Assembly: GCA_030605795.1 (NCBI GenBank)
Contig: JAUWHR010000037.1
Coordinates: 22,670-86,669, forward strand
Source: Anaerolineae bacterium
GTDB taxonomy: Bacteria > Chloroflexota > Anaerolineae > Anaerolineales > E44-bin32
Reading direction: 5' to 3'
Length of the DNA: 64,000 nucleotides
The position numbers and the translations under genes were made by a program. Positions within the stretch are counted from its first letter, which is position 1; every line of letters begins with the position of its first letter. The notes beneath the pieces are model-generated. The model did no database searches. It was not told the DNA's origin and was given only the letters and a program-made list of their open reading frames with translations. Below, piece after piece: positions 32,252-41,740 of the stretch.

Positions 32252-32647
32252 AAAAAGAAAATCATTCTGGGCATTTTGGTTACCATCATTCTGAGTGCAA
32301 CAAGTGTGGCGTGGGCGGAAGAGCAAGAACGCTATCGAATAATTGACCTGCATCCCACGTCATCTTTAATTTCTCCAGTAGTCAGCACAAATGACACTCA
32401 AGAGATCTTTATCACCGTACGTGATCAGAACCTCAATCCTGTTTCAGGTGCAGCTTCGATGGTCACCATTCAACTTCCAAACGGAGATCAGAGCATATTG
32501 ATGCCCTTGACAGACGAAAATGGTGTCAGCAAGCTTAAACTTAGCATTAATAATCAAACTCCAGGCGCTATCGTTTCTCTTGAATATCGAGTGGTCTATG
32601 GTGATCTCCAGGCCACCACGCGCGATTCATTCCGCATATGGTGGTAA
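32252..32647 (+). CDS. Exported Ig-like domain protein of unknown function
   Basis: Signal-peptide-like KKKIILGILVTIILSATSVAWA and a beta-rich region; GTG start at 32252 suggested in place of the ORF-track start 32177. Confidence 0.6.
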   Translation, partial: KKKIILGILVTIILSATSVAWAEEQERYRIIDLHPTSSLISPVVSTNDTQEIFITVRDQNLNPVSGAASMVTIQLPNGDQSILMPLTDENGVSKLKLSINNQTPGAIVSLEYRVVYGDLQATTRDSFRIWW

Positions 32648-32683
32648 ACCGACATCAGTAATATCAAGCTATCCTTGCCAAAG

Positions 32684-33484
32684 ATGAAAACAATTGCCGT
32701 CGCAAACCAAAGAACGGGCGTAGGAAAGACAGCCACAACATTATCTCTTGGCATGGCGCTGGCCGAGCGGGGTATGCGGATTCTCATGGTCGATCTTGAT
32801 CCTCAAGCCGCACTTAGCGCCGCCTGTGGTGTCGAGGAGGTACAAGGTGCGAGTATGGCCAATGTGCTTGGTGGATCAGGGCCAGGAACAGTTGAAATAA
32901 GGGATATCTTAAGAGAAGTTCATCCGGGCCATCGTTGTTCTTTAGCTCCTGCCGACCTCGAATTAACTCTCTCAGAATTGGGTTTGAATTTCAGGATAGG
33001 TCGAGAAAGTGTGTTAGTGAAAGCTCTGGAAACTGTATCTAAAGAATTTGACCTGGCGGTTGTAGATTGCCCATCAGCCTTAGGGATGCTGGCGGTCAAT
33101 GCGCTGAACTCAGCCCAGGCAGTGCTCATTCCAACTCGACCAGAGATAGCTGATCTGCGAAGTGTAAAGCTGTTCCTGACCGTGATTGAAAGGATTAAAC
33201 AAGAAATCAATCCTGATCTTGAAACACTCGGTGTCTTGGTGACATATTACAATCGTGAGCTAGGCCCCCATAAGGCTGCGATTCAGGCGATGCGAGATGC
33301 TGGCCTTCCTTTGCTGACGGTGGGGATTGAGGAAGAAGATCACGATACCGAGGCTCAGTTGAGTGGAAGGTCGCGCCCGATTGACATACCAGGTAATCCT
33401 CGAACCATAATCCAATTGGCCAAATTAGTCGAACAATGGTTAGCTGGTTGGCGAACTTGGCAACCCTCAATCGCAGAACCTTAG
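32684..33484 (+). CDS. ParA-like ATPase with atypical Walker A
   Basis: ANQRTGVGKTATTLSLGMALAERGMRILMVDLDPQ, VVDCPSALGMLAVNAL. Confidence 0.88.
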   Translation: MKTIAVANQRTGVGKTATTLSLGMALAERGMRILMVDLDPQAALSAACGVEEVQGASMANVLGGSGPGTVEIRDILREVHPGHRCSLAPADLELTLSELGLNFRIGRESVLVKALETVSKEFDLAVVDCPSALGMLAVNALNSAQAVLIPTRPEIADLRSVKLFLTVIERIKQEINPDLETLGVLVTYYNRELGPHKAAIQAMRDAGLPLLTVGIEEEDHDTEAQLSGRSRPIDIPGNPRTIIQLAKLVEQWLAGWRTWQPSIAEP

Positions 33485-33630
33485 GTAAAAGTAATTGCGA
33501 CTAACCTAACTTCAATGGTATCCTTTGCCGAGGATACAGGATTCACAGCCCGCGAGAACTATGTCATAATATGCGCTCGTGCAACTCTGTGGACCTAATA
33601 TCGTCTTCCGGCTTTACCTGAGGGAAAAGC

Positions 33631-34395
33631 ATGAGGCGTCGTGCCTATATCGCGTTTCTGATTATTATTCTTATTTGTTTTGGGATAGGAATATTTTCCA
33701 CCCTCCTTTCCAATAACAATGGTACCCCATCCATTTCCCTGGATACTCCCACGCCAACCGAAGTTCCTTCAAATAGGACTCTTTTAATTCTTGGGGTTGA
33801 TCAATTCGATATTCCTAATCCAATGCTCTATGCGATTTGGTTTGTAATTCATAGGATACCTGAAGAAGAGGTGGTTCTCTTTGGAATTCCGTTAAATTAT
33901 GAGGTGAACGAATCTGGAACGGACACTCTGAGAAGTATCTTCTCGTGGTCTGTGGAGGAAGGCGTGGAGGGTATATCTACGAGGTTTATGAACGAGCTGC
34001 AAAACGCGGTTCCACATGTTAATCTGGACATGGTGGTAATCATGGATGAAATCTTCTTTTCAGCTTTGGTAGATTATATGGGCGGTATCCCCGCGGGTGA
34101 TATTATTCTTCCTGGGCTAGAAGCGATAGCTGCCCAAAGGTTGATGACTAACCAGCCAGATGCCTTGTTGGAATTTCAAGCCAATATGCTTGAAGCGCTG
34201 CGTTTTCTATTACCGACGAAGGATCCATCAATGTCATCGTCAGGTGATGATTTAAGACCTTTATTCGATATGATACCCGAGCATTGCATCGTTCCAGTTG
34301 ATCCGGGCCAGCTGGTATTACAGGCGCCTCGTTTCTTATTCAACTATCCCGAAGCAATCCGTATCGAACTCATGCCCCACGGACCTGATCGGTGA
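33631..34395 (+). CDS. Membrane-anchored LytR-CpsA-Psr-like domain protein
   Basis: N-terminal TM, Thr/Pro linker, RTLLILGVDQFD...VVLFGIPLNYEV; divergent LCP-like pattern. Confidence 0.55.
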   Translation: MRRRAYIAFLIIILICFGIGIFSTLLSNNNGTPSISLDTPTPTEVPSNRTLLILGVDQFDIPNPMLYAIWFVIHRIPEEEVVLFGIPLNYEVNESGTDTLRSIFSWSVEEGVEGISTRFMNELQNAVPHVNLDMVVIMDEIFFSALVDYMGGIPAGDIILPGLEAIAAQRLMTNQPDALLEFQANMLEALRFLLPTKDPSMSSSGDDLRPLFDMIPEHCIVPVDPGQLVLQAPRFLFNYPEAIRIELMPHGPDR

Positions 34396-34473
34396 GTGGA
34401 TCTGAGGTTGCCCCCAAAACGATATATCAAATTTTACCTTAGCCGCCAGTGATATTAATAATTCGATGACCCA

Positions 34474-35337
34474 TTACACAGGGAAGTAACATAGACCGGC
34501 TGTCCCTGGGCCGGTGTGAACGCCTAATGCAGGTGATAGCTCGGCGATTAACGACTCGACGCATGTCAGTCGCTCCTCGATCAATGCCTTAATCTTCTCC
34601 GCTTCTTCCCTAGCTGCTGCGTGAACGTAAGCAATCTTAATCTTGCCCTTGTAGCCTACCGCTGCCTCAACCATTTTGACCATTTTCTTATATGCTTGTT
34701 GACGACTGCGTGTTTGACCTAAAGGTACAATAATCCCGTCTCGCATCCCGATGAGGGGTTTGATATTTAGCAGGCTCCCAAATAGTCGTTTTGCCTTTCC
34801 TATTCTCCCGCCCATATAAAGATATTTCAGCGTATCCGCGGTCTGAATCATATGGGTGATTGGAATCATGCTCTTAACCAGGTCTACTACATCGGACATC
34901 GTCTTTCCTGCCAACGCCGCCCTGGCAGCTTCGATCACCATCCAACCCTGACACAAGGAGACGTTGAGCGTATCGATGACTTCGATCTTCAAATTCGGGA
35001 GCAACTCCTGAATCATACTTTTTGCTGAACTGGCTGCTTGATAAGCACCACTTCCGTGCGACGTCATGTGGATGCTGACAATCTCGCTAACCCCCATTTC
35101 CTCAGCCAGTGATTGATAAATCTTGATGTAATCTCCTGGACCTGGGTTGGCTGTTGTAGGCAGAATTTTCGCTGTTGCCAGCCAGCTATAAAAAGAGTCC
35201 CGATTGATGGTGACGAGATCTCGCAACACCTCTTTCCCACGATGGATGTAGTAGGGAACCCAGTGGATGTTCAACTTGTCCAAAATAGGATTTGGAATGC
35301 TGGCACAACTATCAGTCACTACAGCTATTTTGGGCAT
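34474..35337 (-). CDS. DegV family fatty-acid-binding protein
   Basis: KIAVVTDSCASIPNPIL, SIHMTSHGSGAYQAA, TGPGTAGLCYFPV. Confidence 0.92.
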   Translation of the reverse strand: MPKIAVVTDSCASIPNPILDKLNIHWVPYYIHRGKEVLRDLVTINRDSFYSWLATAKILPTTANPGPGDYIKIYQSLAEEMGVSEIVSIHMTSHGSGAYQAASSAKSMIQELLPNLKIEVIDTLNVSLCQGWMVIEAARAALAGKTMSDVVDLVKSMIPITHMIQTADTLKYLYMGGRIGKAKRLFGSLLNIKPLIGMRDGIIVPLGQTRSRQQAYKKMVKMVEAAVGYKGKIKIAYVHAAAREEAEKIKALIEERLTCVESLIAELSPALGVHTGPGTAGLCYFPV

Positions 35338-35384
35338 GACATTCTCCTTGTCATAGCTTAATTTTACTACGTAGCTATGAGCGG

Positions 35385-36698
35385 TTAGTTTATGTATTCT
35401 ATAAATTGGTTCAGTAAGCGATCAGGAACACGTCCTTCAATGATCACCGCATTCTGGCCATGCTGGATATTTTCAATCATGCCCTGTTCGTGGATGAGGT
35501 TAATCAACCGGCCCTCCTTATATGGTAAATGGACTATAAGTGGCGACATCGCATTAAATAATTCTTGCTCGGTAATAGTCAGCAATGTCGGGATGCCATC
35601 ACCGGTGAGTGCTGAAATCGGGACCGCGCGCTCAAACTCATCTACACTATAGACAATCGATTGAGGATTGCTGAGCAAGTCAATCTTGTTGAGAGCAGTC
35701 ACCATTGGCACATCTGTTACCTCAATCTCCTCCAGTGTGGCCCGGACAGACTTGGCCTGAGCGACAGCATTAGGATGAGTGATGTCTACAACATGAAGTA
35801 GTAAATCAGCTTCGCCAATCTCTTCAAGCGTTGCCCTAAATGCGGCAACAAGAGTCGTCGGAAGTTTTTGAATGAATCCCACCGTGTCAGTGAAGAGGGC
35901 CTGTCGACCCTTGGGCAAATCGACCTTTCGTGTTGTAGGGTCAAGCGTGGCGAAAAGCTTATCAGCAACAAGAACATTGGAATTCGCAACACGATTTAGG
36001 AGAGTTGATTTACCTGAATTTGTATATCCAACCAGCGCTATAGTCGGTATCTCCGCGCGGCGCCTACGCTCTCGATAACGACTGCGATGAGCCCGGACCT
36101 TATCGAGTTGACGTCGCAGGTGGGCAATACGTCGTCTAATATCGCGTCGGTCGACCTCCAGCTGGGTCTCACCTGGCCCGCGTAAGCCAACCCCGCCAAC
36201 TGATCCTGCTCGGCCCCCTCCCCCACCTGCTTGTCGTGCGAGGTGTGTCCAGGCGCGCGTCAGGCGCGGTAATCTATACTCATACTGCGCTAGCTCGACC
36301 TGGAGTGAACCTTCGTGTGTGCTCGCGTGTAATGCGAAGATGTCAAGGATGAGTGCGGTTCGGTCTACGACTCGAACATCTTCCCCGAAGAACTTTTCCA
36401 ACTCACGTTGGTGACGTGGAGAGAGTTCGTCGTCAAATAATACGATGTTAGTAACTGTTTCATGAACAAGACTTCTGATTTCCTTAATTTTTCCCGAACC
36501 GAGAAGAGTTTTTGGATTCGGGTGTCGAATTCGTTGTGTTGCCTGGCCCACGACAATGAGCCCAGCTGTTTGAGCCAGTAGGCTTAACTCTATAAGCGAA
36601 TCCTCAGTTGACAATATTCTGAGTTCATCGTGTAGTTCTACCCCGACGAGGAAAGCCCGTTCTTTTGGTAATTCGGTTGGACGGGTAAATTTTTTCAT
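35385..36698 (-). CDS. hflX: GTPase HflX
   Basis: GSGKIKEIRSLV, GGGGGRAGSVGGVGLRGPGETQLEVDRR, VGYTNSGKSTLLNRV. Confidence 0.95.
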   Translation of the reverse strand: MKKFTRPTELPKERAFLVGVELHDELRILSTEDSLIELSLLAQTAGLIVVGQATQRIRHPNPKTLLGSGKIKEIRSLVHETVTNIVLFDDELSPRHQRELEKFFGEDVRVVDRTALILDIFALHASTHEGSLQVELAQYEYRLPRLTRAWTHLARQAGGGGGRAGSVGGVGLRGPGETQLEVDRRDIRRRIAHLRRQLDKVRAHRSRYRERRRRAEIPTIALVGYTNSGKSTLLNRVANSNVLVADKLFATLDPTTRKVDLPKGRQALFTDTVGFIQKLPTTLVAAFRATLEEIGEADLLLHVVDITHPNAVAQAKSVRATLEEIEVTDVPMVTALNKIDLLSNPQSIVYSVDEFERAVPISALTGDGIPTLLTITEQELFNAMSPLIVHLPYKEGRLINLIHEQGMIENIQHGQNAVIIEGRVPDRLLNQFIEYIN

Positions 36699-36794
36699 AT
36701 GTTAATTATAACCATTAATCCTCTACACACTTGTATCTTTATTACTATGTTCTAAATATCATAAATCCTATCAATTTGTATCAAAAAGAGTCTC

Positions 36795-36867
36795 ATTGCG
36801 CATAGCCTGTATTTTGTTATTGACAAAAGTAAATATAGTATTGTTAGATTAAGTGGCTATGCGAATT
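36795..36867 (-). repeat. 73-bp inverted-terminal-repeat element, copy B (inverted relative to copy A)
   Basis: Termini ATTGCGCATAGCC ... GGCTATGCGAATT; same 73-bp length as copy A; interior aligns to copy A when reverse-complemented. Confidence 0.7.
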
Positions 36868-38218
36868 AATTATTAAACTCATCTAGAAACAGCTCCAGAT
36901 CATTCGAGGAACGATTTGCATAAGCTTGAGAACGCTGTCGCCTATTCCTCTTAGTACCATCATCAAGAGGCGGCATGATACCAAAATTAGCTTTCATCGG
37001 CTGAAATGATTTCGGCTCAGCATGGCTAATATAATGACATAACGAGCCAAGCATCGTAGTCTGGGGAAAAATAATCGGGTCGTATCCATGGGCTAGGCGA
37101 GCCGCACTCCAACCTGCATACAAACCAGTCGCAATGTTACCCAAATACCCTTCTACTCCGGTAATTTGACCAGCAAAAATAATGCTAGTTCGCTTACAAA
37201 ATTGGAGAGTCGGTAAAAGTACCCTTGGTGCATTTATAAATGTATTTCGGTGCATCTGACCATAACGGATGAACTTTACCTCTTCTAAACCAGGTATCAA
37301 GCTGAACACCCGATCTTGTTCATAATACGTAAGATTCGTTTGGAACCCAACTATGTTATAGAGGTTCCCAATAAGATTATCTTGACGCAATTGGACAACT
37401 GCATAAGGCCGCTTTCCACTCCGTGGATCGATCAAACCAACCGGACGCATTGGTCCGTAAGCAAGCGATTTCCGGCCTCGTTCAGCGATAACCTCCACCG
37501 GTAAACAACCCTCGAAATATCCATGTGGACCAGCACGCACACCTGTTTTTACCGCAACCTCAAAATCACGGAGAGGGATCTTTTCTGCCCCTAGTAAAGC
37601 ATCTATAAAAGCCTCATATTCAACTTCATTCATTGGGCAATTGATGTAATCTCCCTCTGCAATTTGACCACGCCCATAGCGTGATGCGCGGAAAGAAACC
37701 GACATATCGATGCTCTCAGTCTCAACAATTGGTGAGAGAGCGTCAAAAAAGTATAAATGCTCTTCGCCGGTTATGCGTGACAGTTCATTTGCAAGCTTGT
37801 CAGAGGTAAGTGGACCGGAGGCGACAATCACAATTCCATCAGGGATACGACTGACTTCCTCACGAATCAATGTTATGTGTGGTTGTGTGTCTATTTGTTC
37901 TGTCACACCTCGGGCAAAGGCTTCTCGGTCCACCGCAAGCGCTCCCCCGGCTGGCACTGCCTCCCTTTCAGCGATACTCAACAACAAAGATTTCAAGCAC
38001 CTAATCTCGGTCATGAGAACCCCTGATGCCCTATCTGGCAACCGAGAACCTAGCGAGTTGGAGCATACCAGTTCCGCCAAATACCCACTTTGATGAGCGC
38101 CGGTCTGTTTCAGGGGACGCATTTCATAAAGCACTACATCTACACCACGCTTGGCAACCTGCCAGGCGGCCTCACTTCCTGCCAATCCCCCACCTATTAC
38201 GATTACTTCTTTGGTCAT
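36866..38218 (-). CDS. trmFO: Methylenetetrahydrofolate--tRNA-(uracil-5-)-methyltransferase TrmFO
   Basis: VIGGGLAGSEAAWQVAKRG, YEMRPLKQTGAHQSGYLAELVCSNSL, GQITGVEGYLGNIATGL. Confidence 0.95.
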   Translation of the reverse strand: MTKEVIVIGGGLAGSEAAWQVAKRGVDVVLYEMRPLKQTGAHQSGYLAELVCSNSLGSRLPDRASGVLMTEIRCLKSLLLSIAEREAVPAGGALAVDREAFARGVTEQIDTQPHITLIREEVSRIPDGIVIVASGPLTSDKLANELSRITGEEHLYFFDALSPIVETESIDMSVSFRASRYGRGQIAEGDYINCPMNEVEYEAFIDALLGAEKIPLRDFEVAVKTGVRAGPHGYFEGCLPVEVIAERGRKSLAYGPMRPVGLIDPRSGKRPYAVVQLRQDNLIGNLYNIVGFQTNLTYYEQDRVFSLIPGLEEVKFIRYGQMHRNTFINAPRVLLPTLQFCKRTSIIFAGQITGVEGYLGNIATGLYAGWSAARLAHGYDPIIFPQTTMLGSLCHYISHAEPKSFQPMKANFGIMPPLDDGTKRNRRQRSQAYANRSSNDLELFLDEFNN

Positions 38219-38242
38219 ACACAGATTCTAACACGTTACTAA

Positions 38243-38258
38243 CGGCATATTTCTTGCA
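38243..38258 (+). promoter_or_regulatory. Sigma-54-type (-24/-12) promoter upstream of rpoN
   Basis: CGGCATATTTCTTGCA; the -24 G to -12 C distance is 12 nt. Confidence 0.65.
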
Positions 38259-38311
38259 ACATGATTGCGCACAACTTATACCCATTGTATAATTTTCATC
38301 CGAGGCTACCT

Positions 38312-39721
38312 ATGCTTCAAATACAAAACCAATCACAACGTCCACTTACCACCGCCCACCTGGCACAGACCATGAGCCTTCTCTTGCTCTCGAACATTGA
38401 ATTGCGTGATAAGGTGATGGCGGAGTTGTCAGTTAACCCAGCACTCGAGTTGGTCGAGGAGCGCATCTGTCCTAACTGCCGACGTCGTCTCACAAGTCCC
38501 GGAGCTTGTCCGATCTGCAGTCTTCATCAGACTGATGAAGGTCCGATCGTTTTCCTCTCACCACGCGAATCCTACCGCTCTACCCCTCCAGCGGTGCAAC
38601 AGGACACTCCCCCCGATCAGGAACCGGCAGCACCTGAGGATCTGACGACCTATGTCCTTCAACAGTTGTCGTCAAACCTAAACCCCGATGACCGACGTTT
38701 GGCGATCTACATCCTTTCCAGCCTCGACGAAGATGGCTTTCTCCAGGACCCGCCCGCCTTCATTGCTCGAGCAACACGTTCAACACTCTCACACGTCGAC
38801 CGCATCTTGCAGCTAGTCTCGCATGCTGAGCCTCCTGGACTGGCAACCACCGGGCCTCGTCAGGCGCTTTTAGTTCAACTAGACCTGTTTCCTCAGGATA
38901 GTCCCATACTTCAATTGGCTCGAGGCATACTGGAAACGTTCTTCCGTGAGCTTGGACACCGCGAAATTGAGAAGATCGCAGCAAACTTGGAAGTTAGCTC
39001 CAACCGGGTACGAGAAGCCGCTGCATTCATTCACGATAACCTTAACCCCTATCCCGGGAGAGCCTTCTGGGGGTCAGGCAGACAACCCCAGAAAGGTGAT
39101 CCAAATGTCTACCATTCTCCTGATATTCTCATCTCCCATAATTCATCCGATGTAAGTGGCCCGCTGATGGTAGAAATCTTCGCCCCGGTATCAGGATGGC
39201 TACGGGTTAACCCCATGTTTTCACAGGCGAAGTCCAAGACCAATAACAATCAAACAGATGAGTGGGCCAAGCATATTGAGCGCGCCTCGTTATTCGTCAA
39301 GTGCCTTCAGCAGCGCAACAACACGATGCGCCGCCTCATGCAATCATTAGTGACCCAGCAAAACCAATTCATATTGAATGGTGACCGCCACCTCATACCG
39401 ATAACACGCGCCAAGGTAGCCAAAGAGATCGGCGTCCACGAATCCACCGTCTCGCGTGCTGTTGCTCACAAATCGGTCGCTTTACCAGATGGTCGGATCA
39501 TCCCATTATCCCGATTCTTTGACCGTAGCCTGGCTATACGCGACCGAATCAAAGAGATCATCAAAAACGAGTCTCGCCCCCTCACTGATGACCAAATTGC
39601 CACCCTTTTACGACAGGCAAACGTGTGTATTGCGCGGCGTACTGTCGCCAAATACCGATCCATCGAGGGCATTCTCCCAGCTCGTCTACGTCATCGCAAA
39701 GGTGCCCGTACTATAGAATAG
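38312..39721 (+). CDS. rpoN: RNA polymerase sigma-54 factor with zinc-ribbon-like insert
   Basis: Region I MLQIQNQSQRPLTTAHLAQTMSLLLLSNIELRDKVMAELSVNPALE; HTH AKEIGVHESTVSRAV; RpoN box ARRTVAKYR; CPNC-X9-CPIC after region I. Confidence 0.95.
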   Translation: MLQIQNQSQRPLTTAHLAQTMSLLLLSNIELRDKVMAELSVNPALELVEERICPNCRRRLTSPGACPICSLHQTDEGPIVFLSPRESYRSTPPAVQQDTPPDQEPAAPEDLTTYVLQQLSSNLNPDDRRLAIYILSSLDEDGFLQDPPAFIARATRSTLSHVDRILQLVSHAEPPGLATTGPRQALLVQLDLFPQDSPILQLARGILETFFRELGHREIEKIAANLEVSSNRVREAAAFIHDNLNPYPGRAFWGSGRQPQKGDPNVYHSPDILISHNSSDVSGPLMVEIFAPVSGWLRVNPMFSQAKSKTNNNQTDEWAKHIERASLFVKCLQQRNNTMRRLMQSLVTQQNQFILNGDRHLIPITRAKVAKEIGVHESTVSRAVAHKSVALPDGRIIPLSRFFDRSLAIRDRIKEIIKNESRPLTDDQIATLLRQANVCIARRTVAKYRSIEGILPARLRHRKGARTIE

Positions 39722-39730
39722 GTCTGTACT

Positions 39731-41740
39731 TTGCCAATCGACTCTTCAACCCTTACCTCCATCGCTCGTTTCTTCAGACCTGACCCATATCGTGACATCT
39801 TCCGTGTTCTAGCTGATTCACTCGATGATGCAGTTCTCGTCATTTCGAGTGATGCATCTCAGATCTTAACCTGTAACCATGCATTCCTTCTTCTCTCTGG
39901 TTATGCACGCGCTGAAATTGAGAAGCTTACTTTCGCTGATCTACTAACCGAGGAAGAAGAAGGAAAACAAGCCTTGAGTCAACTCCTTCAGTGCTCTAAG
40001 ACCCCGGATTGCATAATAGAAGAAGTACCCATCCGAACACGAACTAGAGAGATTATCCCAATCGATCTCCACGTCCGACCAGTAGGACTTGTCTCTTCTG
40101 CATTGCTCCTCATTGGTCGTCCTGTTAGTGCTCGAATCCAGGTAGAGGACCAACGTCGCGCGCAGCAAGACCGTCTCGACACCTTAGCCCAAATCTCGAC
40201 CCTAATCCTCGACGAAATGGTTGCTGCCCTCCCCACTGCCCTCGACCTCGCTAAACGGCTGCTTTGCGCCTCATCGATTGGTCTCTATCGAGTGTCTGCA
40301 ACGACAACAGATTACATCCTGGACGGCTCATTACCCCCCGAATTTCCCCAAACACTCCCCACCTCTGATTTGATCTCTTTTCATCAAACAAACTTGTGGT
40401 CACTTGGACAACGCCCTGAACTTACGCTGCATAAGTCTGCCCGCGCCGCTGGTTTTGGCGCGCTTCAGACTTTTCTCATAGGTGACCCTACAGCTTGGGC
40501 AGGTCTTCTAGTCGTCGGCTGGCAGAAACAGGTTGCCACCCCGGATTATTCCAAGTCACTTATCCCGGTAATTGCTAATCTTTGTCATGTAGCTATCACA
40601 CTCAGCTTACAACGAGCTTCGGTTGCAGAAGCCGAGAAATCTCTTGAGCAACTTCGAGCCGAAGTAAACGACCAATTCGCAGCCGTACCTGATATACTCC
40701 TCTCGCTTGACGGCGACCTTAATGTAATCCAGGCCAACCCAGCCATATCCAGAATGCTTGGCTACCAGCCAGAAGAGGTAGTTGGCTTACCAATACAGGA
40801 TGTGCTTGTTAGCCCTGAGGATGTTCGTCCAATCTTGCTCGACGCGTTAGACCATAAGCGGGTGGCAGAGCTGATGCGTGTCGTTTTACATCGCCGTGAT
40901 GGGACCCCTCTCCCCGTACACCTGCTCGCTACACCCTTATCAGATCAGGCTCGATCTCGTTTGCTAGTCATCTTGAAGGATCAATCCGCGCAACAGAAGA
41001 TTGAAGATCAAACGGAAACACTTACTCAACGTGCATTACTAGGTGAGGTCACAGCTACATTCGCTCATGAAGTCCGCAACCCGATCAATAACATCAGTAC
41101 CGGGGTCCAATTGGTCGCGTCTCGCCTAGGTAAGGACCACCCGCTCCATTCATCTCTCGAGCGGGTGCACAAGGAATGCAACCGTCTGGACCAACTTATG
41201 AGCGATGTCCTAGTCTTCGCCCGACCCCTCAAACTCAAAATAGAGCCCCTCAACCTAACTGAATTTTTGGAACTAATCCTCTCCCGCTGGACTCCCCATC
41301 TCAAACAAGTAGGCATTCGCTGTCATAAATCTTATAATCCCGACATCCCCATGGCACTAGCTGATGAACGTACATTGGAGCGGGTTATCGTTAATCTAAT
41401 CACTAACTCAATACAAGCCATGCCCGAGGGTGGAACGCTTTCTATCGCACTCGATTCGACTCAAACTGCCCAAGGTGAAATGGTGGAGCTAAAAATCATT
41501 GATACTGGTCCCGGTATTTCGCCCGATGTAAAGGATCGAATCTTTGATCCGTTTTTTACAACCAAGAAAGACGGTACAGGACTAGGGCTAGCCATCAGCC
41601 GGCGCATTCTAACCGCTCATAAAGGCACTATCCAGTATGAAAGTTTCACCGACGCCGGCACAGTATTTACCATTTGCCTCCCGTCGGTAACCCAATCCTC
41701 GGAGGAAGCAAACCATGAGCGCGACTGTCCTGATCGTTGA
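39731..41740 (+). CDS. PAS-domain sensor histidine kinase (NtrB-like, no obvious TM)
   Basis: PAS segments; HisKA FAHEVRNPINNI; HATPase NLITNSIQAMPEGG, DTGPGISP, GTGLGLAISRRI. Confidence 0.92.
   Translation: MPIDSSTLTSIARFFRPDPYRDIFRVLADSLDDAVLVISSDASQILTCNHAFLLLSGYARAEIEKLTFADLLTEEEEGKQALSQLLQCSKTPDCIIEEVPIRTRTREIIPIDLHVRPVGLVSSALLLIGRPVSARIQVEDQRRAQQDRLDTLAQISTLILDEMVAALPTALDLAKRLLCASSIGLYRVSATTTDYILDGSLPPEFPQTLPTSDLISFHQTNLWSLGQRPELTLHKSARAAGFGALQTFLIGDPTAWAGLLVVGWQKQVATPDYSKSLIPVIANLCHVAITLSLQRASVAEAEKSLEQLRAEVNDQFAAVPDILLSLDGDLNVIQANPAISRMLGYQPEEVVGLPIQDVLVSPEDVRPILLDALDHKRVAELMRVVLHRRDGTPLPVHLLATPLSDQARSRLLVILKDQSAQQKIEDQTETLTQRALLGEVTATFAHEVRNPINNISTGVQLVASRLGKDHPLHSSLERVHKECNRLDQLMSDVLVFARPLKLKIEPLNLTEFLELILSRWTPHLKQVGIRCHKSYNPDIPMALADERTLERVIVNLITNSIQAMPEGGTLSIALDSTQTAQGEMVELKIIDTGPGISPDVKDRIFDPFFTTKKDGTGLGLAISRRILTAHKGTIQYESFTDAGTVFTICLPSVTQSSEEANHERDCPDR

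Noticed and set aside
35351-35380. Inverted repeat TCATAGCT...AGCTATGA between degV and hflX
   Set aside because: Short (8 bp), AT-rich, unrelated to the 73-bp element; probably an ordinary promoter/operator or chance.
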